A DNA stretch of 64,000 nt from assembly GCA_017399105.1 (NCBI GenBank), contig JAFQEJ010000012.1:1-64000 (forward strand), in the 5' to 3' direction. The position numbers and the translations under genes were made by a program. Shown here one piece after another: positions 24,463-33,260 of this stretch (its first letter is position 1; each line of letters begins with the position of its first letter). The stretch is from Clostridia bacterium (GTDB lineage Bacteria; Bacillota; Clostridia; Oscillospirales; CAG-272). The notes under the pieces were generated by a model, which did no database searches, had not been told where the DNA came from, and worked only from the letters and a program-made list of their open reading frames with translations.

Positions 24463-25965
24463 TTAAATTGTGCGGTAGTGCTTAACAAGGGCACACATAG
24501 AATCGAGCAGTGCGGAATTCTCCGAACCAAGCCCGGTCTCACCCGCGTACTGCAGTGCCTGGAAAACAGCAGTCATTTCTTCGGTATGGGGAAGCTCGGT
24601 TTTATTTTTCAGCTTCGCACAGATTTCACCTGGTGTATCCGACTTTGTGATTCCCAGATTCATGGCGCACCAATGCTTCACGAGCACCGCATAGGCATAA
24701 CGCATGCGTGCATCGTCATTGGGCAGTGCCGCCATAGCACGGGTGAAGTCATGGTAGGTAAGATCGCGGCGCTTTGGTCTGTAGTCGACCTGCTCATAAG
24801 TTTCATCCATGACCACACGGTCGAGATATTCGGTATCCTCATCGATGTCATTAAAGTTCCAGCGGGCATTGATGGGATCAAGGAAAAATTCAAGAAGCCA
24901 GTTATAGATGGAGACAAGGATGGAGAGCAGCCTTGAGAAGAACCCCGATCCTCTTCCGAAAATGAGATAACAGCCTGCAAAGATGACAACTGCTATGAAA
25001 ATGCCGAAGATCACCTTCATGAATTCGGGAGCAAGTGCTTCACCCATGAGCCCCCGGGCAAAAACAACCTCATCAAACCGAGCTGCCACTTCCTCCGCTT
25101 CTGCATAGGTTTCTTCGGCTACAAATCCGCCGACAAGGGTGAAGAGAAACATTCTTCCCAGCATCACAATGCCATTTGCAATGACATACACCAGTGAAAA
25201 TAAAAGTGCTGCGGCAACGGCAATGATCATGACCAGTGTGATATTATAAATCCGTGCCGAGGGGGAGAGAACGGTATCCGAGCTGAACTCGTAGGTTTTG
25301 AGAATATAGCTTTGGTTGAGCAGAATCATAGCACAAATGATAAAGACAGCTGTGCCGATGATATAGGATGCAGCCTGTGCGGTGGTTGTATAGAACATGA
25401 ACACATGGAAGACAACGAAAAACACCGCATCAACGCTGGCAAGTCCCCAGACGGATTTATAGGATATGATCCTGTCATGGGGGACAAACCAGATCACGGA
25501 GCCTGCCGATACCAAAAAGAGAACGACTGCGGCTGTAATAAAGGGGGCGATCGGATTGGGATCGTAGGCAACCTCAATGGTGTTATAAAACGCCCACTTC
25601 AGATATTTATAATGCTCAACAAAAGCAAGAATTGCCAACAGAATTGCAGGTATAAAGGTAATGGCATGGAGCTTCTTGCTGATTGAACGCTTCCAATGGC
25701 TGCTTTCGGGAAGCGATTTCACCCGCTTATAATGAAAAAGGAGACCGAGGAATGCCTGGATGCCGTATCCGGCGAGAAGGTAAAAGAGCGCTTTGAGGAT
25801 ACTTCCTTCAAACAGGAAGACAGACGCGATAGGTGAGAGAATTGCGAAAACAGCACTTACAGCCAGAAATTTATACAAAGCTGCGAAGGCGCTGTCGTAA
25901 GCCATAGCACTGACCTTTTGATCTCGGGCAAAGAGGGAAAAGATACCCGACTTTTTCTGTTTCAT
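24463..25965 (-). CDS. Membrane protein of the MoxR-DUF58 operon, with C-terminal DUF4129-like part
   Basis: A 500-residue protein with about nine to ten hydrophobic helices up to residue ~370 and a soluble C-terminal tail of about 130 residues. The tail (YHDFTRAMAALPNDDARMRYAYAVLVKHW, then TPGEICAKLKN) resembles the DUF4129 helical domain common in these operons. I do not recognise the full-length family. The ATG at 25965 lies 5 bp after AGGAGG; an in-frame GTG at 25971 overlaps the site. It follows the DUF58 gene after 9 bp. A transglutaminase domain, common at this position, is not visible. Confidence 0.7.
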   Translation of the reverse strand: MKQKKSGIFSLFARDQKVSAMAYDSAFAALYKFLAVSAVFAILSPIASVFLFEGSILKALFYLLAGYGIQAFLGLLFHYKRVKSLPESSHWKRSISKKLHAITFIPAILLAILAFVEHYKYLKWAFYNTIEVAYDPNPIAPFITAAVVLFLVSAGSVIWFVPHDRIISYKSVWGLASVDAVFFVVFHVFMFYTTTAQAASYIIGTAVFIICAMILLNQSYILKTYEFSSDTVLSPSARIYNITLVMIIAVAAALLFSLVYVIANGIVMLGRMFLFTLVGGFVAEETYAEAEEVAARFDEVVFARGLMGEALAPEFMKVIFGIFIAVVIFAGCYLIFGRGSGFFSRLLSILVSIYNWLLEFFLDPINARWNFNDIDEDTEYLDRVVMDETYEQVDYRPKRRDLTYHDFTRAMAALPNDDARMRYAYAVLVKHWCAMNLGITKSDTPGEICAKLKNKTELPHTEEMTAVFQALQYAGETGLGSENSALLDSMCALVKHYRTI

Positions 25966-25974
25966 GGGCACCTC

Positions 25975-27168
25975 CTATGCATAGACTCTGAAGTGAACCT
26001 CGACATCGTCGGGGATCATAAGAGCATTCTGGTTGGTAGATGTGATATAGAAAACGACACGGATTCCCTGCTGCTTCATAAGCGAATGAAAATTGATCAT
26101 ACGCTCACTGATATAGGGAGAGACGAGGATAATATTACCGCCATTTTCGTAGAAGCCGGGATTCTGAATCATATGATCGAGCAGCTTTTCGATGGGGAGC
26201 GAGATCTCCATGGGCAGAGCTGCCAGCATACGAAGCGCCTCAATCATATCGTATTTCCCGCTGTAGGGACGGGTCATAAGAATATTGTGTCCGATCTCAT
26301 CTTCGCTGACCGATTCTACACCCAGCCTTTTCGGGGGTGCATTTGCAATGACACGGACAGCGATATTTTCTGCCGAGACCATATCGAGAAGGGACGCCGC
26401 CACCTTGATGCACAGCTCGTTGGTTTCGGGCACCGAAGGTGTCGTGGGATCAGCTTCGATATCGCGGGACTGCATATTGAGTACGATATTGAAGCGGCGG
26501 CTCTGAGTATGATCTTCTACGCGAACCATGAGCCGGTTATGAACGGCGGTGGACTTCCAGTCGATTTTGTTCATTGGATCATAGGAGGTGTATTCACGGG
26601 AGCCTGCCACCATCATGGGATCGGTGAAGAGGCTTCGGAGCACTGATATCTCGCCGCTGCGGTAGTAGGAGGAGGTAAAAGCTTCCTCCAGATTCATGGT
26701 GCGCGGTAGTACAACAACGGTATTGTCCCCAACTGCGGTAAACAGTTTTGAATTTGCATTGAAGCCAAAGATATCGTTGATAATAAGCATGACAGCACCC
26801 GGCTTATAGACGCCGCGTTTTGTGCAGTTGACTCTCCATCTGCGGCGAACAGTCTGATTGTTCTTTAGCACGAACATACTGCGAATGTACTTGCTGAAAC
26901 GCCGCTTGGAGCTTCCCTTTTTATCCCGTTCGATCAGGACGAAGCGCATGCCGTCGGGAAGCTCGGTGTCCACCTTTGCATATGGGAGAGGCAGTCTGCC
27001 TGCGTTGGTAAGCTCTTCATAGAGATAGATATCATCTCCCTCGAAGACCTCGCGGGCACTGAGCTTCACTCTGTAATCGATACCTTCAAAGCCATGCTTT
27101 TTATAGAGTCTGACCTGAATTGCATAGACAACAATTACAGCGATGAGAATACTGAAGAGGATAATCAT
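25975..27168 (-). CDS. DUF58 domain protein
   Basis: A 397-residue protein with an N-terminal membrane helix, a beta-rich region (about 35-190) and the DUF58 motif SREYTSYDPMNKIDWKSTA near 210-228, followed by a VWA-like domain. DUF58 proteins work with MoxR ATPases as chaperone-like pairs for assembling metal or membrane complexes. The ATG overlaps the stop of moxR by 4 bp, indicating translational coupling. Its client is unknown. Confidence 0.88.
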   Translation of the reverse strand: MIILFSILIAVIVVYAIQVRLYKKHGFEGIDYRVKLSAREVFEGDDIYLYEELTNAGRLPLPYAKVDTELPDGMRFVLIERDKKGSSKRRFSKYIRSMFVLKNNQTVRRRWRVNCTKRGVYKPGAVMLIINDIFGFNANSKLFTAVGDNTVVVLPRTMNLEEAFTSSYYRSGEISVLRSLFTDPMMVAGSREYTSYDPMNKIDWKSTAVHNRLMVRVEDHTQSRRFNIVLNMQSRDIEADPTTPSVPETNELCIKVAASLLDMVSAENIAVRVIANAPPKRLGVESVSEDEIGHNILMTRPYSGKYDMIEALRMLAALPMEISLPIEKLLDHMIQNPGFYENGGNIILVSPYISERMINFHSLMKQQGIRVVFYITSTNQNALMIPDDVEVHFRVYA

Positions 27169-28115
27169 GATTCGATGGGAGCTTTGGTGGTCGAGAGAAT
27201 GTACTCGATGATGTTAGCACCAGACTCTCCAAGACGGATGGTATTCTGGGAACGGGGGATAATGCGATGGGAGAGAACCGGGACCGCGACCGCTTTTACA
27301 TCGTCGGGGAGAACATAGCCTCTTCCCTGCACTGCTGCCCAGCTCTGGGATGCACGCATGAGAGCGAGCGTACCTCTGGGACTGACACCGAGGCGGATAT
27401 TGTCAGCGTTGCGGGTGGTGTTGACGATATCGAGGATATAATCTTTCACAGCGTCGCTGACGAGAACCGAGCTGACGAGGGAGCCCGCTTCGATGATATC
27501 GGATTTGGTGCAAACGGCAGTGAGCGATTCGAGAGGCTTGGCGGCACGATATTCATCCATCATGCCCCGTTCATAGCTGCGGTCGGGATAACCTATGGCA
27601 AGCTTCATAAAAAATCGGTCTGTCTGCGCTTCGGGCAGAGGGAAGGTTCCCTGGGATTCTACCGGATTCTGAGTCGCCATAACAAAGAAAGGGGCATCGA
27701 GAGAATAGGTTACGCCGTCCACGCTGATCTGATGTTCCTCCATCGCTTCGAGGAGCGCAGACTGAGTACGGGGCGTGGTACGGTTGATCTCATCGGCGAT
27801 AACAATATTGGTGAAGAGCGGACCGCGGCGGAAGACGAAATCACCCGACTTTTGGTTATAGAAATTGATGCCGCCGATGTCAGAGGGCAGCAGGTCGGGG
27901 GTAAACTGAATGCGCTTGCAATCTGCAGAAATCGACTTTGCCAGCGCCTTTGCAAGGGTGGTTTTACCGGTACCGGGTATGTCATCGAGGAGTACATGAC
28001 CGCCTGCGATCAGAGCCGACACAATGAGTCTGATCTCACGATCCTTGCCGAAGATAACCTTCGAGATATTGGCGGTGATGCTGTCTGCCAGTGTGGTGAT
28101 TTTCGTAATATCCAT
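27165..28115 (-). CDS. MoxR family AAA+ ATPase
   Basis: A 316-residue AAA+ ATPase. Walker A GTGKTT is at 48-53, Walker B IVIADEINR at 104-112 with the MoxR-specific RTTPRTQSALLEAMEE after it, and the sensor region FVMATQNPVESQGTFPLPEAQTDR follows. The ATG at 28115 is preferred; an in-frame TTG at 28127 lies closer to the AAAGG site and is also possible. It leads the MoxR-DUF58-membrane protein operon, which probably remodels or activates a partner complex. Confidence 0.92.
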   Translation of the reverse strand: MDITKITTLADSITANISKVIFGKDREIRLIVSALIAGGHVLLDDIPGTGKTTLAKALAKSISADCKRIQFTPDLLPSDIGGINFYNQKSGDFVFRRGPLFTNIVIADEINRTTPRTQSALLEAMEEHQISVDGVTYSLDAPFFVMATQNPVESQGTFPLPEAQTDRFFMKLAIGYPDRSYERGMMDEYRAAKPLESLTAVCTKSDIIEAGSLVSSVLVSDAVKDYILDIVNTTRNADNIRLGVSPRGTLALMRASQSWAAVQGRGYVLPDDVKAVAVPVLSHRIIPRSQNTIRLGESGANIIEYILSTTKAPIES

Positions 28116-28155
28116 GGCTTGTACCAAACCTTTCTCATATTGCTTCTTGGTATTG

Positions 28156-28184
28156 ATTATACCATGCAGTCACCTGATTGTCAA
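28156..28184 (-). promoter_or_regulatory. Promoter of the MoxR operon
   Basis: On the minus strand TTGACA (28184-28179) and TATAAT (28161-28156) with a 17-bp spacer. A second TTGACAAT lies 16 bp upstream as a direct repeat. Confidence 0.8.
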
Positions 28185-28311
28185 TGCACAACATTGTCAA
28201 AGGAAGGTACCTTTTGTTAGAGATATTTCACAACGATCATGCATCCTATCGGAATCTGTCGGATTGCGCGCTGAAATCCGCATATTTCAGTGGAATAAAT
28301 CTCACGGTTGA

Positions 28312-28340
28312 TTGACAGGGAGACGTGCGCGTGTTATAAT
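28312..28340 (+). promoter_or_regulatory. Promoter of the TerB-ATPase operon
   Basis: TTGACA (28312-28317) and TATAAT (28335-28340) with a 17-bp spacer, 24 bp before the start codon. A 7-bp stem-loop (CTGAAAT/ATTTCAG) lies just upstream at about 28271-28290. The strong promoter implies constitutive expression unless repressed. Confidence 0.85.
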
Positions 28341-28364
28341 AATAAGATAAGCGAGGTGATGATC

Positions 28365-30032
28365 ATGAGTAAAAAAGATCCGATTTCCGAGGCAGATCGC
28401 TTCTGGGATGTAGAGAGCTTTCTTCCGCAAAAACACCCCAAACCGATAACGGTACGCACAAGCAATACCGATGCGGTCACGGTGGAGGTACCGGGTGACG
28501 AAAAAACTGTTATGACAGCTTCTCCCACAGCCGCCTCGACAATTCCCGCGCGCGAATCACTGAAGGATGTTCCGAGAGTGGACATCAATATACCTCTTGC
28601 CGAATATGTCAGTGAAAATCCCTTCATCAACAGTGTCAGAATTCTGCTTTGGCCATCACGTTATACCTTCTACGAGCGTTTCCGTCGGGATGCTCTGCGT
28701 TACTTTGACCGGCATGGAATGGAATGTCACCACGTGCCCTTTTTCTCCTATATGCCTCAATATGCACAACTGGATGTGAATCAGCGCGCCTGGTATTTTT
28801 TCTGGAGAGACTGTGTAAGGCGGGGAGAAATGCCCAAGTGTGACATGAGCTATATCCTGCTCCTTGTCTACGAGATCATCAACCTGCCCGATAGAATTCC
28901 GCCGCAGGAAGGCTTGGAGCTGCTTTGCCGGATCTGGCTGTCCTATCGGAAGGATTATCCGCGGCTTGATCGTTATCTCTGCGAATGGGTCTGCGATTAC
29001 TGCCTGATTAATCAACTCCAGCCGCCTTATAGGGAGCTGGAGGGAATCATTCCCGATATCATGAAGGCGGCGACCTTCAAGGAGTTTTACATTGCATCGG
29101 GTGCCGATTCGGGTGCTGACGCACGACTGGTATCGCTGCTGATCGCATTTTCTTCCAATTATTACTACAAAAACAGCAAATATATCACGCCCGAGACAGA
29201 AAAGCTCTTTGAGGAGCATATCGGCGGCGCCTTTTTATACACCTATCGCAGACTTGCGGGAATTGATCCGCGATTTGATACGACTAAAAATGAAGCGATG
29301 AAGGTGCGGTTCACACGCGATGCTTATCTGGGCGCACTCTGTGCTTACGATGTGAAACGAAAAATCGAGATTGAATATTTCGCCTTTTCACGCTCTCCCG
29401 AGCTGCGAATGGTGACCACCGATATCATCAAGTGCGCGGAGAATCATATCCGCTCCTATCTCGGCATCAAATCACGCCTGTCCTGCCCGGGTGTTGGAGA
29501 CCGAATCAAGGGTGTGATCGGAGAATATTTTGAAAAGGCAGGCATGAAACGCAAAAAGAAGACACAGGCTGAGATTGAGCGTGAGAGTTATGAACAGCTT
29601 TACGAGGCGAGATCAAGTGCACTTTCCACCGATGCAGCGCTTGAAATTGAGCGTAAATCCTGGGCGGTCACCGAAATGCTGGAGGATGCCTTCCGTGAAG
29701 AAGCGATTGAGGAGAACGCAGTTTTCCAAGATCATGCTCCCACCGATGCAGCATCTGATGTAATTAAGAATGAGCCGACCGAAGAGATACTGATTGAAGC
29801 CGCACAAGAGGAATATGCCCTTGAAAAACAGGCGTTTTCGCTTCTTCTTGCGGGAGATATTGCGGGATTCACAGCACTTGCATCCGAGCGGAACATGCTG
29901 ACCGAGGCATTGGTCGACCACCTGAACGAGCTGTCCTTTGATTTTATCGGCGATATTACGATTGAAGCAGGCGACGGTATCTCGGTCATTGAGGATTACA
30001 GGGAGGATATCGAAGAATGGATGAACAGATAA
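28365..30032 (+). CDS. TerB-N/TerB-C domain protein
   Basis: A 555-residue cytoplasmic protein. Residues 1-75 are low-complexity. The TerB-N domain (about 95-330) is marked by VPFFSYMPQYAQLDVNQRAW and MSYILLLVYEIINLPDRIP. A charged linker with KKKTQAEIER follows, and the TerB-C domain is at the end (ALEKQAFSLLLAGDIAGF, then VDHLNELSFDFIGDI). The ATG at 28365 lies 8 bp after GCGAGG. It overlaps the DUF2791 ATPase gene by 16 bp. This domain pair is described in tellurite/stress-response contexts with a DUF2791 ATPase and a helicase; its biochemical role is unproven. Confidence 0.85.
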   Translation: MSKKDPISEADRFWDVESFLPQKHPKPITVRTSNTDAVTVEVPGDEKTVMTASPTAASTIPARESLKDVPRVDINIPLAEYVSENPFINSVRILLWPSRYTFYERFRRDALRYFDRHGMECHHVPFFSYMPQYAQLDVNQRAWYFFWRDCVRRGEMPKCDMSYILLLVYEIINLPDRIPPQEGLELLCRIWLSYRKDYPRLDRYLCEWVCDYCLINQLQPPYRELEGIIPDIMKAATFKEFYIASGADSGADARLVSLLIAFSSNYYYKNSKYITPETEKLFEEHIGGAFLYTYRRLAGIDPRFDTTKNEAMKVRFTRDAYLGALCAYDVKRKIEIEYFAFSRSPELRMVTTDIIKCAENHIRSYLGIKSRLSCPGVGDRIKGVIGEYFEKAGMKRKKKTQAEIERESYEQLYEARSSALSTDAALEIERKSWAVTEMLEDAFREEAIEENAVFQDHAPTDAASDVIKNEPTEEILIEAAQEEYALEKQAFSLLLAGDIAGFTALASERNMLTEALVDHLNELSFDFIGDITIEAGDGISVIEDYREDIEEWMNR

Positions 30033-31402
30033 AAATACCCAAGCGGATTTTAGCTTCGCTGCTGAATTCGATTTCGGCAGGCGTAGTTCCCCGTTCGGGC
30101 GCACATTATATTGCCATCGGCCGCGACGATGAAATCTCGGCGCTTCTCTCGGATCTGGAATCGATCAATGAGGGCGGTGCTTCCATGCGCTTTATCATCG
30201 GCAAGTACGGAAGCGGTAAGAGCTTTCTGATGCAGCTTGTTCGCGGCTACAGTCTCGAGCGAGGCTTCATCACCGCCGATGCAGATCTTTCCCCCGAGCG
30301 CAGAATCTGCGGTGCAAAGGGGACAGGAGTAGCGACCTATCGCGAGCTGATGAAAAATCTTTCCTCCAAGACCTCGCCCGACGGCGGAGCACTTGCGGGA
30401 ATTATCACCAAGTGGCTCTCCGATCTGCAGGGAGAGATTGCGTCAAGCGGTATTCCGACAGGTGATCTGCGTTTTGCCGCCGAGCTTCAGGCACGGATTT
30501 TTGCCGTTGTGCGCGATATTGAGAGTCAGATTGGCGGATTTGACTTTGCTTCTGTGATCGGTGCATATTACAATGCCTATGTTGCAGGGGATGAGAGCAC
30601 CAAGAGTGCCTGTCTGCGTTGGCTTCGCGGCGAGTATAACACCAAAACCGAGGCTAAGGCGCAGCTTCGGGTACAGTCGATTATCGATGATGACAACTGG
30701 TACGATTATATCAAGCTGCTGGCGGTCTTCTTCCGAAAGATCGGCTACCGCGGTTTTGTGGTTTTTATCGATGAGTGCGTCAATCTTTACAAAATCACTA
30801 ACCGCATTTCGAGAGAAAACAATTACGAAAAGCTGCTCTCCATGTTCAATGATACACTGCAGGGCAAGGCAGTCGGTCTGGGACTGATTCTCGGCGGCAC
30901 ACCGCAGTTCCTTGAGGACACACGGCGCGGTCTTTTCAGTTATGAAGCACTTCGCAGCAGATTATGCGACGGTCGCTTTGCGGCATCCGGCTTCAAGAAT
31001 CTGATCGGGCCGGTCATCCGACTGAGACGGCTTTCGGATGATGAGCTGTTTGCACTGATCACCAGACTGACAAAATTCCACGCGCAGTACTATAACTGGG
31101 AACCGCGCATCACCACAGAAGAAATGGCTGCCTTTATGCTCCACTGCACTTCGAGAGCGGGTGCGGATACCATGATTACCCCCCGTGAAATCATTCGCGA
31201 CTATATGACGGTGCTGAACATTCTGATGCAGAATCCCGATGCTGACTGTGCCGCAATCATGGGATCGGGTGTGGTAACACTGAAATCCATGGCGATAGCC
31301 GATGATGATGCGCCGATATCCGAACCGTCATCGGATGGCGATACTATGCCGACAACCGAGTCACCCAAGAACGATTATACTCTTGAGGATATCGAATTCT
31401 GA
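30017..31402 (+). CDS. DUF2791 (BrxD-like) P-loop ATPase
   Basis: A 461-residue ATPase. It begins IPKRILASLLNSISAGVVPR and has GRDDEISALL, the pattern of DUF2791/BrxD ATPases. Walker A GKYGSGKS is at 62-69 and Walker B FVVFIDE at 247-253; GLILGGTPQFLED follows as the sensor-like strand. The C-terminal 60 residues are acidic and low-complexity. It is translationally coupled to the TerB-N/C gene. BrxD is a phage-defence component, but no other BREX gene is near. A superfamily II helicase usually follows this pair and is absent here. Confidence 0.85.
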   Translation: MDEQIKIPKRILASLLNSISAGVVPRSGAHYIAIGRDDEISALLSDLESINEGGASMRFIIGKYGSGKSFLMQLVRGYSLERGFITADADLSPERRICGAKGTGVATYRELMKNLSSKTSPDGGALAGIITKWLSDLQGEIASSGIPTGDLRFAAELQARIFAVVRDIESQIGGFDFASVIGAYYNAYVAGDESTKSACLRWLRGEYNTKTEAKAQLRVQSIIDDDNWYDYIKLLAVFFRKIGYRGFVVFIDECVNLYKITNRISRENNYEKLLSMFNDTLQGKAVGLGLILGGTPQFLEDTRRGLFSYEALRSRLCDGRFAASGFKNLIGPVIRLRRLSDDELFALITRLTKFHAQYYNWEPRITTEEMAAFMLHCTSRAGADTMITPREIIRDYMTVLNILMQNPDADCAAIMGSGVVTLKSMAIADDDAPISEPSSDGDTMPTTESPKNDYTLEDIEF

Positions 31403-31423
31403 GCACGAAAAGGAGTGTTTATC

Positions 31424-33145
31424 ATGATCAAACGCGCTGTATCCGCATGGCTCTTTGCGGCTATGATGATGCTGATCTTTCTGCCGGGCAGCTTTACATC
31501 CCTTAATTTTGCTCAGGGGAGCGAAATCTATTATGTGTTTCTGATCGCCGCGCTCGTCTTTCTCGGACTGACGGTCGCGGAAGGATTTGTTAAGAGCGAG
31601 CTTGCCGACAACATTGTACTGACGTTGTCGGTACTGGGCTGTGCGCTTCTCTGCGTGCGGGAAACCAACGATGTATATTTTCTGTTGGGCATCACGGCAG
31701 GATGTGCTGTTCTGCTCTGGCACATGATGGACAGTGACCGGCTGAAGCTGGATTCTGTCCCCCTCAGCAAGCGGGCAATGATTATAACAGCAACAGCACT
31801 TGGGCTTTTCTTTGCACTTTACATCGGACTTCTGACCTCACTTCGTTATCTGACCTACAGCACACCGAATTTTGACTTTGGTATCTTCTGCAACATGTTC
31901 TTCAACATGAAGGAGACGCTGCTGCCCAATGTAACCTGCGAGCGCGACGGACTGTTGTCGCACTTTGCTGTACATGTATCGCCGATATATTATCTGCTGC
32001 TTCCCTTCTACATGATCTTCCCCTCGCCGCTGACACTGGAGATCGGTCAGGCGGTAATTCTTGCCTCGGGTGTGATCCCGGTGGTGCTTCTCTGCCGTCA
32101 TCTGAAGATGTCCAATAAGGCAACTGTGGCTTTTGCGGCAATCTATGTCTTCTTCCCTGCACTGGCAGGCGGATGTTTCTATGATCTGCACGAGAACAAA
32201 TTCTTGGCTCCGCTGATCCTTTGGCTGATGTATTTTATCGAGAAAAAACAGGAGATTCCCACCTACATTTTCATGATGCTGGTGCTCTTTGTCAAGGAAG
32301 ATGCACCGGTCTACATCATGTTTATCGCGCTATATATGCTCATTCACAGAAAAGAATACCGCAAGGGCATCATCATGATGGCGGTATCGGTTCTATATTT
32401 TCTTGGCGTAACATCCTATCTGGCGAATGCCGGCGACGGTGTGATGACCTATCGCTACGACAACTTCATTGCCGACAGCGATGCAGGGCTTATCGGAGTG
32501 ATCAAGACGGTGCTTGTCAATCCCGCACTGGTTTTCTTTGAGAGCTTCAACCCCGACAAGCTGAAGTTTATGATTCTGACACTGGTTCCGTTGGGATTTA
32601 TGCCCTTCCTCACCCGCAAGACCTCTCGGCTGATTCTGGTGCTGCCATATATACTGATCAATCTGATGAGCGATTATCAGTATCAGCATTCAATTTTCTT
32701 CCAATACACCTATGCAAGCTGTGCATTACTGTTTTATCTTGCAATTCTCAATGCTTCCGAGCTGTCACATGCTGCAAGAAAGGCGCTGCTTATTATGACT
32801 ATGACCGCATCGGTGCTGTTCTTCACCTCTCAGATTGCGGATCGGGATTATTACATCAACACCTACAAAACCAACCGCGATAACTACGCAAAAATGAATG
32901 AAGCTCTTGAGATAATTCCCGACGATGCTTCGGTGAAGGCATCCACCTTCCTCGTTCCTAAGCTTTCCCAGCGTTTTGAGATATATGATATCTCCACTGT
33001 TCACGACACCGAATATGCGGCAGTCGATCTTCGCTCGGGCTACAATGCCAAAGCAAGTCAGCAGCTCGAACAGCTTGAGAATGAAGGTTTTGAATTCGTT
33101 GTGATGATCGAAGATCTGATAGCGGTGCTGAAAATAGGAAAATAA
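31424..33145 (+). CDS. DUF2079 family polytopic membrane protein
   Basis: A 573-residue protein with about a dozen hydrophobic helices and a soluble C-terminal region of about 100 residues. The DUF2079 signature follows the first helices (TYSTPNFDFGIFCNMFFNMK, then YDLHENKFLAPLILW near residue 245). The family resembles glycosyltransferases of the GT-C fold. The ATG at 31424 is 9 bp after AAAGGAG; an in-frame GTG at 31415 is against the site. It follows the ATPase gene by 21 bp and may be co-transcribed, without an obvious functional link. Confidence 0.82.
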   Translation: MIKRAVSAWLFAAMMMLIFLPGSFTSLNFAQGSEIYYVFLIAALVFLGLTVAEGFVKSELADNIVLTLSVLGCALLCVRETNDVYFLLGITAGCAVLLWHMMDSDRLKLDSVPLSKRAMIITATALGLFFALYIGLLTSLRYLTYSTPNFDFGIFCNMFFNMKETLLPNVTCERDGLLSHFAVHVSPIYYLLLPFYMIFPSPLTLEIGQAVILASGVIPVVLLCRHLKMSNKATVAFAAIYVFFPALAGGCFYDLHENKFLAPLILWLMYFIEKKQEIPTYIFMMLVLFVKEDAPVYIMFIALYMLIHRKEYRKGIIMMAVSVLYFLGVTSYLANAGDGVMTYRYDNFIADSDAGLIGVIKTVLVNPALVFFESFNPDKLKFMILTLVPLGFMPFLTRKTSRLILVLPYILINLMSDYQYQHSIFFQYTYASCALLFYLAILNASELSHAARKALLIMTMTASVLFFTSQIADRDYYINTYKTNRDNYAKMNEALEIIPDDASVKASTFLVPKLSQRFEIYDISTVHDTEYAAVDLRSGYNAKASQQLEQLENEGFEFVVMIEDLIAVLKIGK

Positions 33146-33187
33146 CCGAATAAAATGATGATATAACATAATTTTATGGTAAATTGA

Positions 33188-33216
33188 TTGACTTCAGTAT
33201 AAATATTTGTTATAAT
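33188..33216 (+). promoter_or_regulatory. Promoter of the solute-binding protein gene
   Basis: TTGACT (33188-33193) and TATAAT (33211-33216) with a 17-bp spacer, 44 bp before the start codon. Confidence 0.8.
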
Positions 33217-33260
33217 AACTAAAGTCACATAATATTAATATTTAGGAAAGGATATTTACC

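Noticed and set aside
24267..24542. Similar minus-strand peptides in both copies of the repeat (also 34759-34974)
   Set aside because: The shared peptide simply reflects the shared hairpin DNA; there is no ribosome-binding site and the frame runs through stems.
30017..31402. BREX phage-defence locus
   Set aside because: The ATPase resembles BrxD, but no pglX, pglZ, brxC or brxHI-type gene is in the neighbourhood.
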